NCBI GenBank assembly: GCA_030340625.1
Contig: JAOPHQ010001994.1
Location: 62,001-126,000 of the forward strand
Length of the DNA stretch: 64,000 nt
Reading direction: 5' to 3'
DNA from: Merluccius polli
Taxonomy: Eukaryota; Chordata; Actinopteri; Gadiformes; Merlucciidae
A program made the position numbers and the translations under genes. Below are positions 1-10,412 of the stretch, piece by piece. Position 1 is the stretch's first letter. Every line of letters begins with the position of its first letter. The notes below the pieces were generated by a model that worked only from the letters and a program-made list of their open reading frames with translations, had not been told where the DNA came from and made no database searches.

Positions 1-292
1 TAAGTATATCAAATCAATAACAAAATCCCATCATGGGAATTAACTTCCGGTCTACGCATTCGCAGTTCAGCGCCACATTGCTTGGTTATTGCATTCAACA
101 GGATATCATTATAGCCTTGCGTTCAAATGAGTGTGATTTCTGTTATTACCTAGTCTATTGTTAAATACATTAACATAACATAAATGTTTAAATGCCCCTT
201 TTCTGGGAGGCTTTCTGTTAGGCAACATACAGCGTGCAATTGGAAGCTGGGTGCGCGGGAAAGAGACCAGAGACTTCTTTCTCAAGAAGACC
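1..292. other. 5' flank of KDZ gene 1
   Basis: This stretch lies upstream of the first ATG of the KDZ-like gene. I see no clear TATA box, terminal inverted repeat or long reading frame. If the KDZ gene belongs to a transposon, the left end of that element should be here or beyond the window edge. Confidence 0.3.
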
Positions 293-1711
293 ATGGCGGG
301 GCGAAAGACATCTCAAAGGACATCTCTGAACTTTGAAATCAGTGATTCTGATGATGAAAAGGAAGAAATATCCAAAGTTATTAGGAATCTGGGTGCTAAA
401 CTTCAAGAGAAAGAGGTAAAGTAACACTCTGTTACATTGATTATTTTGAAGGTAGATTCTAAAGGATTTTGGATGAGTTACTTAACGTTAATTGCCTGAA
501 TAAAATCAGAATCAATACTTTCAAATCAACTGACAATTTGTTGGCAAATGAGACTTCTTGCACTTTACTGCTCTAACTACCTTGTAAAGTAACCTGCACA
601 GACTTGCAAGTTGTGAGTAGAGAGGTTTGGGAAGTTAAATAGTTTGCTACGGATGTATCACTTAAAACTGATTAGGAAAAACTTATTTTAGTCGATTAGC
701 CATTTTCGATGCTTTCCCCTAAAGCGAATGATTTATTTCCAGAAAAAACATGAGCAGATTTCTAGTAAGAATTACATTTCATGGGATCCTTCAGCATGAG
801 GTAAAGCTAATTGTATGCATTTGTCAATTACATTAAGTAAATCATTGGTCATTAAACCCCCATAAACATTAATCTATTAAGAAATTCTTAAGTCGAGGAC
901 GAGGACAGCCCAGTGGTCTAATGTACGTGCAATCTTTCCATCACCTAAATAGAGCTGTGAGCCTGCGCTTAAATGGCGAAAACGAGACCAATTTGGGAGG
1001 CTGATTGGAAAGAGTCACGGTTCATCAAAAAGTATGTAAATCAAAATCATACTGCATCACTTTTTTTTTAACTTTCTTTTTAAATTGAAATCTTTAAAGA
1101 CAATTCTTGTCTTCCTAGTGTACTCCAAACGTCAGACACAGTCATCAAATATTGGTGAAGAACATGTTGCAGAGAGCACAGGTAATCTCTTCAGTTTTTG
1201 CTACAGTTTTTCCTCCATTCAGTGTGTGTGTGTGTGTGTGTATTATTCGTATTGTGCAAAGTGAAGTAATGAATGAATGTATGTGTTGCTATTGCAGGCC
1301 CATTCACCTCTGAGCTGCAAGAGACCCACAACATGATTGGTAAGAATATATTTTAAAATCATAAAGCCACCATAACTGTACATTTTTTTGGGATAATATT
1401 ATCCATTCAATTAAGTCATCTGTACTAGAGTGTTTTGTCCATAAGTACGGTATTCACAACCAATCTATAAGTGAATTTCCATTTATCTGCCTCACTTCCT
1501 GTTTCATTTTGTAGTATTTGTACTTTTGTATTTTGTTTAGTTTTACTTCCTGCGGTTTTTCTGCCAGTTTTCCTCACACAACTGTTTTTTGTTTGAAATA
1601 AGTCTTGGCCTACTATACCCTGTGTTCCCACTCACCCTCTGCCAGATTGTCATCGTCCCCATATTGTAAATAACTTTAATTATCCTAATTTCCCAAGACC
1701 TTCATATACAG

Positions 1712-2099
1712 GAGCTGCAGCACATGCTCGATGCAGTTGGGGAGGATGTTGCCGGAGGCTCCACAGAAGCCTCATCCTCTTCATCTCAAACATGGACCGT
1801 ACGTCAGGCATTGTCGGGAGAAAGATGGCGAAATGCCAGACCTCAGCTTCTTGAAGCCATGCTGGAAGCAGGAAGGGTCCCGAAGGGCTTTTGCCAACTG
1901 TGCCATGTTAAAGAGGCAGTCATTAGCTGCACTGACTGCCTGCCGAAACACATGTTGTGCTCTCAGTGCGACATCACTGTACATCGGCAATACAGTTTGC
2001 ATAACCGATCTTCGGTTGTCGGGAGCAGTCACAGAGCCCTTCCTCCAACGGTTATCTTTGTCAATGATGCGAGTGGTGAGCCAACACTGGGCGAAGAAG
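1712..2099 (+). other. KDZ gene 1 exon with cysteine-cluster (B-box-like) finger
   Basis: This is the largest intact exon of the broken KDZ gene. After a Ser-rich stretch it encodes C-x2-C, C-x2-C, C-x2-C and two histidines ending in HNRSS. The same layout, ending in HNRES, is found in KDZ gene 2 at 50695-51084 on the minus strand, so the two genes are paralogous copies. The exon leaves in phase 1, like its counterpart. The cysteine spacing suggests zinc binding (family knowledge of KDZ CxC modules; not testable here). Confidence 0.7.
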
Positions 2100-2374
2100 G
2101 TATGTATGTGTATTCACTTTTTATGGAATATTTTTTCAATCTTAATGTGTGAGAAGTAACCAATATCCCTCTCTTTTACATAGTACGTCTCCTTCCATTT
2201 GCGTTGCCCAAAAGCATTTGCAGCTGTAAGGCTGAAAATGTGTCAGTCAGTGGTGGGCAAAAAATAATCTTTGTCAACATGAATGGTAAAATATATTTGA
2301 ATACTTATATAAATGAACATGAATTTTCTTGCCTTATATATGACTTTGGTTTTAATTGCTGTTTGTTTCAACAG

Positions 2375-2607
2375 GTCGTTATGACCTCTCTGTTCCACTG
2401 CTGACATGTGAAAGTTGCAAATGCAAATGGACACCACAGATTAAGGACCTTATAGTAAATGGTTACTGGCCTGGGACAATTGATTTCCAGACAGTGTTTG
2501 CTATTGAGGTTTTCTCTTCATTTGAAGACCTTAAAATCTGTGCTCCTGGTCTGAGTAGACATGCATTTGTCCGACTGTTGGAAAGTCGCTCAGTTCGTGC
2601 TGGCAGG
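2375..2607 (+). other. KDZ gene 1 exon, CESC module
   Basis: The exon begins GRYDLSVPLLTCESC and continues with a Trp-Tyr-Trp rich segment (KWTPQIKDLIVNGYWPG). It joins the previous exon in phase 1 and ends in phase 0 at a gtaatt donor. It is part of the N-terminal domain that precedes the catalytic core in KDZ transposases. Confidence 0.65.
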
Positions 2608-3659
2608 GTAATTCACATTTTATGAAAAATGTTTATTGTACTTAATATTTAGCAGTATCTAAGATAATTAACATCTTACAAGCATGATCATTACATGTTA
2701 TAGGTATTATACTTATTATCATGGTTTATCTCCCACAAGTCAAGTAATTTATGCTCTTAACATTTATCTTGCATTTATTAATTAATATGTATTAGGTTGG
2801 CACAGTCTCGTCTGAAAATCTCCAGAAGAGTTTTTTTTTTGGACATATTGCCGGCACGAGATTGAGTTACTTCTTGGCGATGACCATTTCTCCTGTCCTG
2901 CTTGTGGAGATGATATGGTGGCAGTGTCTCTGGATGGCAACAGGAAAATGTACCGCTTCAATCGCAAGGGGTAAGTAGCAAGGAAGTAACATGGACATTA
3001 TGTACATTTATACTACAGTACCTACAGCAAGTAACGAGAACCTATTGTCACATTTGGTGCTGTTACAAGCCTTATTTTTTCCTGCTTGTCACAGTCAAAA
3101 TCAATGCATGTCAAAGTGAAAACTGATTTTAAGATGATCAACTCCAGACACGATAAGTGAATGTACAGATTGGTGCAGAATTTGTTGGGTCAAATTTTAC
3201 TGTTAAATTTGATAGGGAAATTGGACAGGAAAGCTACTGAGATGGCTCTGTTGTTCCATTTGTATTGAAAGTGATACTTTACTTTTTCTTTGAAATCAAA
3301 TGGACTGAACTTGTATACCATCCATAAGTCATCCACATAGCCCATACTGTGATTCAGTATTCCAATGGAGAGTTCACCCTACACCCTAATTACGATGTCT
3401 GGAGGCCCTGTTAATCAGTTAACTGCTTTCTTCTCAATAGGGCAGATGAGTCCCCCTACTTTGAAGGGACTTTCGTCTCCAAAGACACTGAAGTGGAGGC
3501 ATTTGTGGCAAGGATTCGCCATCAAGTCAAAACTGTGAGTTTTACTGTTTTCTTTTAACATTTTGTTTGTGCCAAGTTCTTTTTGGATTGCTGTAAAATG
3601 CATAAGATGCACTTTTTGGAATAGGTTAACTTTTTCTTTTTTCAATAGGCACCTGGACG

Positions 3660-4296
3660 GTTCCGTATCATAGGTCCGACATCCCATTAGTCCGACATCC
3701 CATTAGTCCGAAAATGAGCCATTGAGGAGAGATCCCATTAGTCCGACATACCATTAGTCCGAAAAAAAGAAGCCCATTGGTCCGACATCCCATTAGTCCG
3801 ACGATACACATGTAGAGATGCATGGATGAATGGTAAGGAGGCTTATAGTCCTTAATGACCAAAATATTGACGCTACTTGTCAGTGTTGAGCTGTTCTCGC
3901 TCCTCTGTGTGTGAGTGAATGGATCCGCCTTTTGGATGCCATATCCATACGCCCTTTGTAACGCAATTTAATACGGTACATCTACCTTACCTATACTAGG
4001 TTAACCTCAACCTGAACCTAACCCTAACCATAACCAAACCCCTACCCTGGCCTAACCCTAACCGACTCCTAGACCAAACCTAAACATAACCATACCCTAA
4101 CCCTAGCCTAACCCTTATCCTAGGCTAATCCTAACCCATCTCTACTGTGTATGGTCGGACTAATGGGATGTCGGACCAATGGGCCTCTTTTTTTCGAACT
4201 AATGGGATGTCGGACTAATGGGATCCCTATTCAGTGATTCATTTTCGGACTAATGGGATGTCGGAGTAATGGGATGTCGGACCAATGGTCCGTCCC
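3660..4296. mobile_element. MITE with GTCCGACATCCCATTA subterminal arrays, inserted in KDZ exon
   Basis: The element is flanked by a 10-bp direct repeat CACCTGGACG (3650-3659 and 4297-4306), which is exon sequence duplicated on insertion. Both ends carry inverted arrays of the 16-mer GTCCGACATCCCATTA, three or more units per side, and the outermost bases are imperfect inverted repeats. A 9-10 bp target duplication is typical of Mutator-like transposons, so a non-autonomous MULE is my best guess. It has no coding capacity. The centre holds a telomere-like tract. Confidence 0.75.
4000..4135 (+). repeat. degenerate telomere-like CCCTAA tract inside MITE
   Basis: The interval holds many CCTAACCCTAACC-type hexamers with irregular spacing and point changes (for example ctaaccctaaccataacc). 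It lies wholly within the MITE at 3660-4296, so it moved with the element and does not mark a chromosome end. Confidence 0.7.
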
Positions 4297-4599
4297 CACC
4301 TGGACGCCCATCCTGCGGTAAATCCATGTTTAAAGCAGGCAGGGAGGCTACCAGAAAGTCTGAGCCCAGACTGGATGAAGAGGGCATGATGACATCCGTC
4401 TGCAGGCACTGCATTCTCTTGAGTGGTAACCAAACAAAATGCCATACTAAAATAATCTTTTGACATTTCAGTACCAGCTATGATTCATAAGTAATGATGC
4501 ACTTCTGTAATTGTTTAAGTAATTTGTGTGTATATTATAATATCCATATAGTAGTTCATTTAACACCTTCAAAGAAGTCTATCTCTGTTTTGGATACAG

Positions 4600-4816
4600 G
4601 CCTCAACATGTTTCGAGGAGAAATATTTGCCTACCCTCTGTACCTACAGCAAGATCTTGGTAAACAACGCAAGATAGAGTTTGCACAGACGTGATGTGTA
4701 AATACTACCCATATGTACAGAGGGTAGTTGAGACATTTCCAGAGCTGCAGTATGTCCTGCAAATGCGACCATTTTTATCCGTGATGCATGCGAAAGGTCA
4801 CTCAACGAGATGTGAG
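4600..4816 (+). other. KDZ gene 1 exon with core motifs DVMCKYYPY and HAKGH
   Basis: The exon starts GLNMFRGEIFAYPLYL and, after a one-base frame change near 4688, reads DVMCKYYPY, then PFLSVMHAKGH. The Asp of DVMCKYYPY is in the position expected for a catalytic acid of the KDZ fold. The frame change introduces a TGA, so the exon is not translatable as it stands. Confidence 0.65.
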
Positions 4817-5516
4817 GTATAAATCAAATTGTAATGTTTATGATGGCTTCTGGTAAAAGGTATATTTTCATGACTTAATTCTATTTATTTTTGATTATTG
4901 GCAGGTTGAGTGGAGTGGTCGCAACCAGAAGGGGGCAGGTAGGGTGTGATGACATTTTTACTGTAATAATAATAAAAAAAGAATGCTTAGTATTCAGGTA
5001 TCGTTTAAATGATCACTAGTCACGCTGGCTGCAGAGGGACTATCTTCAAATAGGGTTAGGGTTAAAAAAAAGGGTTACAAATTCTCAGTCCATGTTCTAT
5101 GAACATGCATCTAATATGAGCTGTGATGGGTAGTTCATGTTTTTAGTTAGTGCCAGCATGAGGCTCAACCATGAGGCCAAATGACTCATAACTGCAACGG
5201 CCTCCTTGCTATGGAAAGGCAAACATATTTGGTGGGAATCGGATCAGGAGATGAACTTGAGATACATTAATTCTAAAATTTAAAATTTGGCCTGATGGTG
5301 GCACTGGTCATGGCGTCACAAACAGAATTTATCCTTGGGGTAATGAATCTGCACAGCAGTTTAAAAAAATATATTCATGGAAGATATTAGAGTTCAATTA
5401 ACAGCCAATGATTTGCATTTAGTATGAGGCTATTCAGGAATATAATACATTTCTTTAGGTCTGACAGTTGGCGAGGAAGTGGAAATGGTCAATTCTTACC
5501 TCTCACGTGTAGCGAC

Positions 5517-5710
5517 TAGAGCCCGACCGATATATCGGCGGGCCGATATTATCGGCCGATATTAGGCATTTTCCAAACTATCGGTATCGGCATTTATAAT
5601 GGCCGATAAATTAATATTTTAAAAAACGGACGAAACACCCTTCAACCAGTTATAACGCCACAAACCCTACAACCAGCTGATCCAGCCGGAGTCGGGCAGA
5701 GCGAACGAGT
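5517..5710 (-). mobile_element. hAT terminal fragment, same family as the 17.8-21.1 kb element
   Basis: It begins TAGAGCCCGACCGATAT and the following 190 bases match, base for base with few changes, the inverted right end of the hAT at 17789-21106 (21106 down to about 20920). It interrupts the last visible KDZ exon. Similarity fades after about 5710. I found no second end or matching 8-bp duplication before 6.3 kb, so this is either a truncated copy or the edge of a diverged relative. Confidence 0.75.
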
Positions 5711-7155
5711 TATCCACGACTGCGAGCGACACGAGCAGCAAAAGCGGCCGGCAGTCCTTCATTTTCACTGAGCGCTGCCGACGAGGAGCGGCCGGCGCGG
5801 CGGCGGCAGCGAGCGCCACGGTGGCAGCGTCCAGTGCGGCGTGGAGAGTTGAAATTAATTGTGAGGATTTTTCAGGCACTGGTCGATTTTGATATTTTGT
5901 TACCAAAAATGTGTTCTTTCATAATAAGTCAATCATTCAAAATGTGCGTGTACTGTTTATTTGACTAAACCTTGCATGTTTGTGTCGCTATATTTCCAGT
6001 TTTAAGGCCATTGTCTCAACATATGTTTTTTCCAATACTTTGAAACAACAATCTCAACTTCTCAACTTCTGCAGGTGTTCACACCTAATAATCTGCTTCC
6101 TCAGTGCACAGGAAAACAATGACATTATGCTTTTATGTACAGGATTCCAGGATCTCTCCAGGAGGAGATTGAGGGGAAGGAGGGGTAATACGATACAATA
6201 TGATGTACAAAATGTGGCTTCATCGCATAATAAAATCTATAAAAACTAACAGTTCAAAATGTTGTGTTGAGCTTGTGATGTTGTTGCAATCTGTACTGTC
6301 TCAGCAAAAGTGTGGTGATCGTTTTGCATAGCCTATTTAATGATTGAGAGTACACAGGTGTGCTGTATTGAGTGGAATGTATGACTCATGTTTAGTACCA
6401 AATTTGTTAAGAGGTAAGTTAACACTGAACCCTTCAGAAGAGCCAACTGCATTCAAACCCTATGTGAAACTTGTTATTCTCAGGCCTAATGAAGTGCTCC
6501 AACACTTGAAATTGCATACTGCTGAATTGTATGATCATTATAGAGAATTGAATCAAACCCTTATAGTGCAATTAGCTAATTAGGTTTTCCAGAATGAAGA
6601 TGTAATGTCATTGTAGACACACATGTTGTCGCTATTCCGTCTGGACAGTTAAAAGCCAAGTAGTACTTCCTGTGCCACATGAGAGCGGTCCGAGTAGAAC
6701 CCATAAAGGCTAGCCGACTACTTTTTATATACTTAAAAAAAAATCCCCTATATAGATTTGATCTGCTTAAAATTGGGCCACATTGCAGTTTTGCCAGCGC
6801 ACTAAATAACTTTTCATGACGGCCTACCTACGTCCTGTTTATCACCTACACGGGCTGCGTCACCCTATACTGGACATTGATTGGTTTGTATATGGGCGTG
6901 CGTCTGACGTCACCGTTCGGCGGTATAGCCTTCACCAGTTTGAATGAATGAATGAAGAAACGTGAACATATTAATTTCCTGCAGCAGCGCTGTATAGTTC
7001 AGGCAGCCGCCCAGACAACGCACATTTCCCGCTTTGACTACAGCTATAGGCCTAGATAAAAAATCAATAAAGCAACCCCCGCTCCTACAGTTCCCCCGTC
7101 AGCAGCTAATTTCTCCTCTTGTGACATGTTGATATAACCAAGGGCATAATTTAGC
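5711..7155. other. unassigned spacer
   Basis: The part to about 5860 is GC-rich with GCGGCGGC runs and may be the inner part of the hAT fragment. A 79-codon open frame at 6344-6583 (+) has no family I recognise and no splice or start context that favours it. The rest is AT-rich unique-looking DNA. I did not find the missing C-terminal KDZ exons here. Confidence 0.4.
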
Positions 7156-7163
7156 ATAGGGAC

Positions 7164-8200
7164 CAGAGATGTTCACAAGTCATTTGTTGCAAGTCCAAGT
7201 CAAGTCTCAAGTCTTTGAGCTCGAGTCCAAGTCAAGTCTCAAGTCTTTGAGGGTAAATTCAAGTCAAGTCTCAAGTCTTTTGCCACAAGTCCAAGTCAAG
7301 TCTCAAGTCTTCGATACTGCCGATTTTTGCGATTTTTTGTTTGCTTTTTTAAACACCAAACCAAAAAAATGCACATCACATGTGAGTCAGTTAAGATTTA
7401 TTTAGCAGCAATATCTAACTATTTTAACTGCTACTACACTCTCTTTTCAAGACTGAAGCTGGCAAGCCTCAACTGCATACAGTATAAAAGAGGTAAAATA
7501 AAATAAATAAAAATATTTTTTTCCCGCAAACTAAAACATTTAGCCCTCTGCTGGAGAAAAGCAGTTACTTTTTCCCACCTAAGCTTAGAGGAACTAAAAT
7601 CGATTTTTGAACAAAAAAATCGATTTAAAACGATTTTTTTCTCCCACCCCTACTATTTGATGTACATTTTAAGCAAACCACTGGCGCCGGATTCTGCCGT
7701 ACCCACGGCAACAGGGAGCATTTTTTTACAACGAACAGACGGCGAAGCGGAGACGTCACTAATAGGAGAAGGAGATATAATAATACAATAGGACCGTATC
7801 TTCTCACCGGGGTAGGATTATATGAACGCGAAACTAATAACAAAAGGAACAACTGCGGGAGGATTTGGTGTTGCCATCATCAATGCATTTTTTGATGTGT
7901 GAGTGTGCGCTCATAGCGCATGCGTAACGTTGCGCATTTTGGCTGCAGGGCAGGAGACATGAAGCTCGTCATACGTTTCCCCAAAGTATATGCGCCAATA
8001 AAAGAAAATAGAAACATATGAATGAATTTAGATTTAAAAAGCAACAATAGCTTGCCAACAAGTTGTTGACGAGTCTCGAAGCTCGAGTCCGAGTCAAGTC
8101 TGAAGTCTTTTGGGTCGAGTCCAAGTCAAGTCTGAAGTCACTGTTTTTGCGACTTAAGTGCGACTCGAGTCCGAGTCTCAGACTCGAGTCCCCATGTCTG
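7164..8200. mobile_element. non-autonomous hAT with CAAGTC/GAGTCC subterminal repeats
   Basis: An exact 8-bp target duplication ATAGGGAC flanks it (7156-7163 and 8201-8208). The ends read CAGAGATG and CATGTCTG, an imperfect inverted repeat. Inside each end, short repeats of the type 'aagtccaagtcaagtctcaagtc' run for 120-160 bp. The middle has no transposase frame; a palindromic ATCGATTTT/AAAATCGATT block at about 7598-7640 looks like the end of yet another hAT-type element. The host site itself resembles a dispersed repeat (gggac...gtccc). Confidence 0.8.
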
Positions 8201-8208
8201 ATAGGGAC

Positions 8209-9040
8209 TGAGGGATATGTCCCGACCAACTTTGGGAAAGAAAGGATTGTCCCTACCAATATTTAGATTTATTATGTAATATAACGGAAATATATTTTAC
8301 ATAATGCATTTAATATTAAAAAAATGAAAACTCATTCGTAGTAGGCTATTGAGGATACGTTTCAATTCAATGTAAATTATCCAAGAGGTAAATAAATAAC
8401 AAAAAATATGCTCAATTCAAGTCAGATTCAAGACGTAATCAGGGACAAAATACATTAAATGAAACGTTCCCCGAAAGGGAAATATGCCTTAATGACAATA
8501 ATGTGTTATATGTTGACATTTAACATATCTGGGATACGTTTCAACCAAACATAATCCTATAGGTAAATAAATGGCAAAAAATAGGCTGAGAACGAACGTA
8601 TTTGCGATACGTTCAATGAAACGTAATCACGGACAAAATACGTTTTCAGACAAACGTAATTGAGAATGCCGAATAGTTCCCTGGGAACGTAATTTTGATG
8701 AGACAGGGTTGGATAATAATGGTTGGCACACAAAATATTGACACTATGGGCACAATGGTCATGTTCATTATTAAGTGTACTCAGTTATGTTGCCAGCTGT
8801 TTCGTTGTTAATGGATGTGTTTTGAGTCATATTCTGAGGACAATAAATCTATAGTTCTCTACAATACGTAAAATGACTAGTTTAAGTTATAATGAAGTTT
8901 CATGCCAAGTGTTATCCTATGAAAAGATACAATAAAATATTTGTACTGTAATCTCCACTCTGTTCATGTTTGCTCAACAACATCTAATAGAACATGAAAA
9001 CACAAAATAAATTGTGATCCGCAGATCCTCAGCCATCTCT
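8209..9040. repeat. AT-rich spacer with two diverged ~100-bp direct repeats
   Basis: Two related blocks, about 8350-8452 and 8531-8640, share 'gatacgtttcaa', 'aggtaaataaat' and 'ggacaaaatac' at similar spacing, about 182 bp apart. They look like an old tandem or internal repeat of an unknown element. No coding sequence is visible up to the end of the SAMD3-like gene at 9041. Confidence 0.4.
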
Positions 9041-9795
9041 CTAACCGAGTAATTTATTCTTTAGAGAGTGGACCTTGGGAGTGCACACCTCGGACCCGAT
9101 TCCCATGAACAGGCGCTGAATCACCTCAAAAGTGTATTTCAAGTCTTTTGGATAGCTAAGGTTCAGCATGTACAGCAGGCCCATCATGTTCACAAAAGCG
9201 TTGGGTACATCACCCAGGTGGCGCATGACAATCTTTTCCTCAATCACGATGGCAACTTCTTTGTAAGAAGCCGGAAGTGGCTCCTTCACATCCTCAACAA
9301 CTAAAAGGAGTCCAATCACCATTCCCTTTATGACGTCCTCTTCAGGTTCTGTTGGCTTGATGCAAAAACAAACAAAAAACAAAAGGTGCCTGTGCTTTAG
9401 AGATGCTTTGCCATATAGTGCATACACACTGAAATTACAAATGTAATCCTGCCCATTGTGAACCACTTCTTGTATAATCTTGAACATTCCGCTGCTTACC
9501 TCACACCTCTTCATGAATGTAGAGGGATTTTCCTTCATGTACCATGGTAGTCCCTGCAAAGCTGCTGCCCTCTTCCTTTGGTTTGATGCCTGCCAAAACA
9601 CATGATACATGCATACAGTTGCTAACAGAATTATTAACCCCCTCTGTCCACAAGACATTCTGGGGTGTATTGCAGTAAGTGTGTTTAGTGAAAACTCTTG
9701 AGTTTAACCCTTAAATGAGGGAAACTCTGGGTTTTCAGTTCCCCTGTATCCCTGTTTCCCTTCTTGCACCAGTTGCAGCAATAACATTGAGTTAA

Positions 9796-10337
9796 AGGTA
9801 GGGTGGAGGATGTTGGAAAAACGGTTTGAGCACACAGCATTTAGAAAAAAAACAATTCAAAAGTCCAACCCCCTTTTCTCGGCCCCCCCCCCCGAAGCCA
9901 CGCCTCCAGAGTACAGGAACGCGCAGCGCTTGTTCCCGAGGGTTCACGACGCTAACATGGTTAGCTTATTTTACTTATAACTATATAATTCGTTTTCTTT
10001 CAGCAGCCCGTGCTATCTGATATGCAGCTAACCAGCCAGTAGCCAAGCCTCTGAGAGCGCGCGATTCGTTCGTGCCCGAAGAGGAGTACGCGCAGAGGAG
10101 GGAGGGGGGAGGGACAAATGGCAGTTGAGTTTGATAGACAAGTCACCATCCAAACATCTTGAACGTAACGCTCATAATGATTGGATGGAGTTTTTTCAGT
10201 CCTGCCCATCCCACAGATGACTATTTTTTTCGGTGTATGTGTCATATCATTTAATTCATTGGTTTCAATCTGTGTGTGAAGGAGATTTTAAGCAATATGG
10301 TAAAAAATGCTGCAGGAAAACATCATCCACCCTACCT
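9796..10337. mobile_element. TTAA-flanked MITE (piggyBac- or Kolobok-type), copy 1
   Basis: TTAA flanks both ends (9792-9795 and 10338-10341). The ends AGGTAGGGTGGAGGATG and CATCATCCACCCTACCT are near-perfect inverted repeats. TTAA target sites are typical of piggyBac and Kolobok elements. A second copy of the family is at 41092-41419; both share 'aaatggcagttgagtttgatag' and the block after it. Confidence 0.75.
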
Positions 10338-10357
10338 TTAAGTGAACATAGAACATT

Positions 10358-10412
10358 TACATTTAGGGCATTTAGCAGACGCTTTTATCCAAAGCGACTT
10401 ACAAAGAGTACA
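10358..10412 (+). repeat. conserved fish-SINE-like motif
   Basis: The string GCAGACGCTTTTATCCAAAG followed by CGACTTACAA is a core motif of many dispersed fish repeats, V-SINE-like elements among them. Only the core is recognisable; no polymerase III promoter boxes were found beside it. Confidence 0.5.

Larger units (their letters stand above)
293..5516 (+). pseudogene. KDZ (Zisupton-like) transposase gene, multi-exon, broken
   Basis: Exons with GT/AG borders are visible at 293-415, 743-800, 1119-1181, 1298-1339, 1712-2099, 2184-2285, 2375-2607, 2796-2970, 3441-3534, 3649-3659 plus 4307-4425, 4600-4816, 4915-4938 and 5459-5516. The protein reads through a cysteine-rich finger (CQLC...CTDC...CSQC, then H and H), a CESCKCKW segment, CPACGDDM followed by SLDGNRKMYRF, then FRGEIFAYPLYLQ, DVMCKYYPY and HAKGH. 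That order of cysteine clusters and acidic motifs is what I know of KDZ-family DDE transposases, which include fish Zisupton. Lesions: a TGA at the end of the 743-800 exon, a phase mismatch before 1712, a frameshift at the ten-T run 2831-2840, a MITE inside the exon at 3660, a frameshift near 4688 and a hAT end at 5517. I could not find the remaining C-terminal exons downstream. Family call fairly sure; no function expected. Confidence 0.75.

Noticed and set aside
4000..4135. true telomere end or chromosome fusion point
   Set aside because: The CCCTAA-like tract is short, degenerate and wholly inside a MITE with target duplications.
5667..5906. 79-codon minus-strand open frame rich in Ala
   Set aside because: It lies in GC-rich repeat DNA next to a hAT end; the Ala run reflects GCG/GCC repeats and no start or splice context supports it.
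6344..6583. 79-codon open frame, possible missing KDZ exon
   Set aside because: The peptide has none of the motifs expected in the KDZ C-terminus and no consistent splice phases.
7169..7405. 78-codon open frame with SQVF/KSLRV repeats
   Set aside because: It is a translation of the subterminal repeats of the hAT at 7164-8200.
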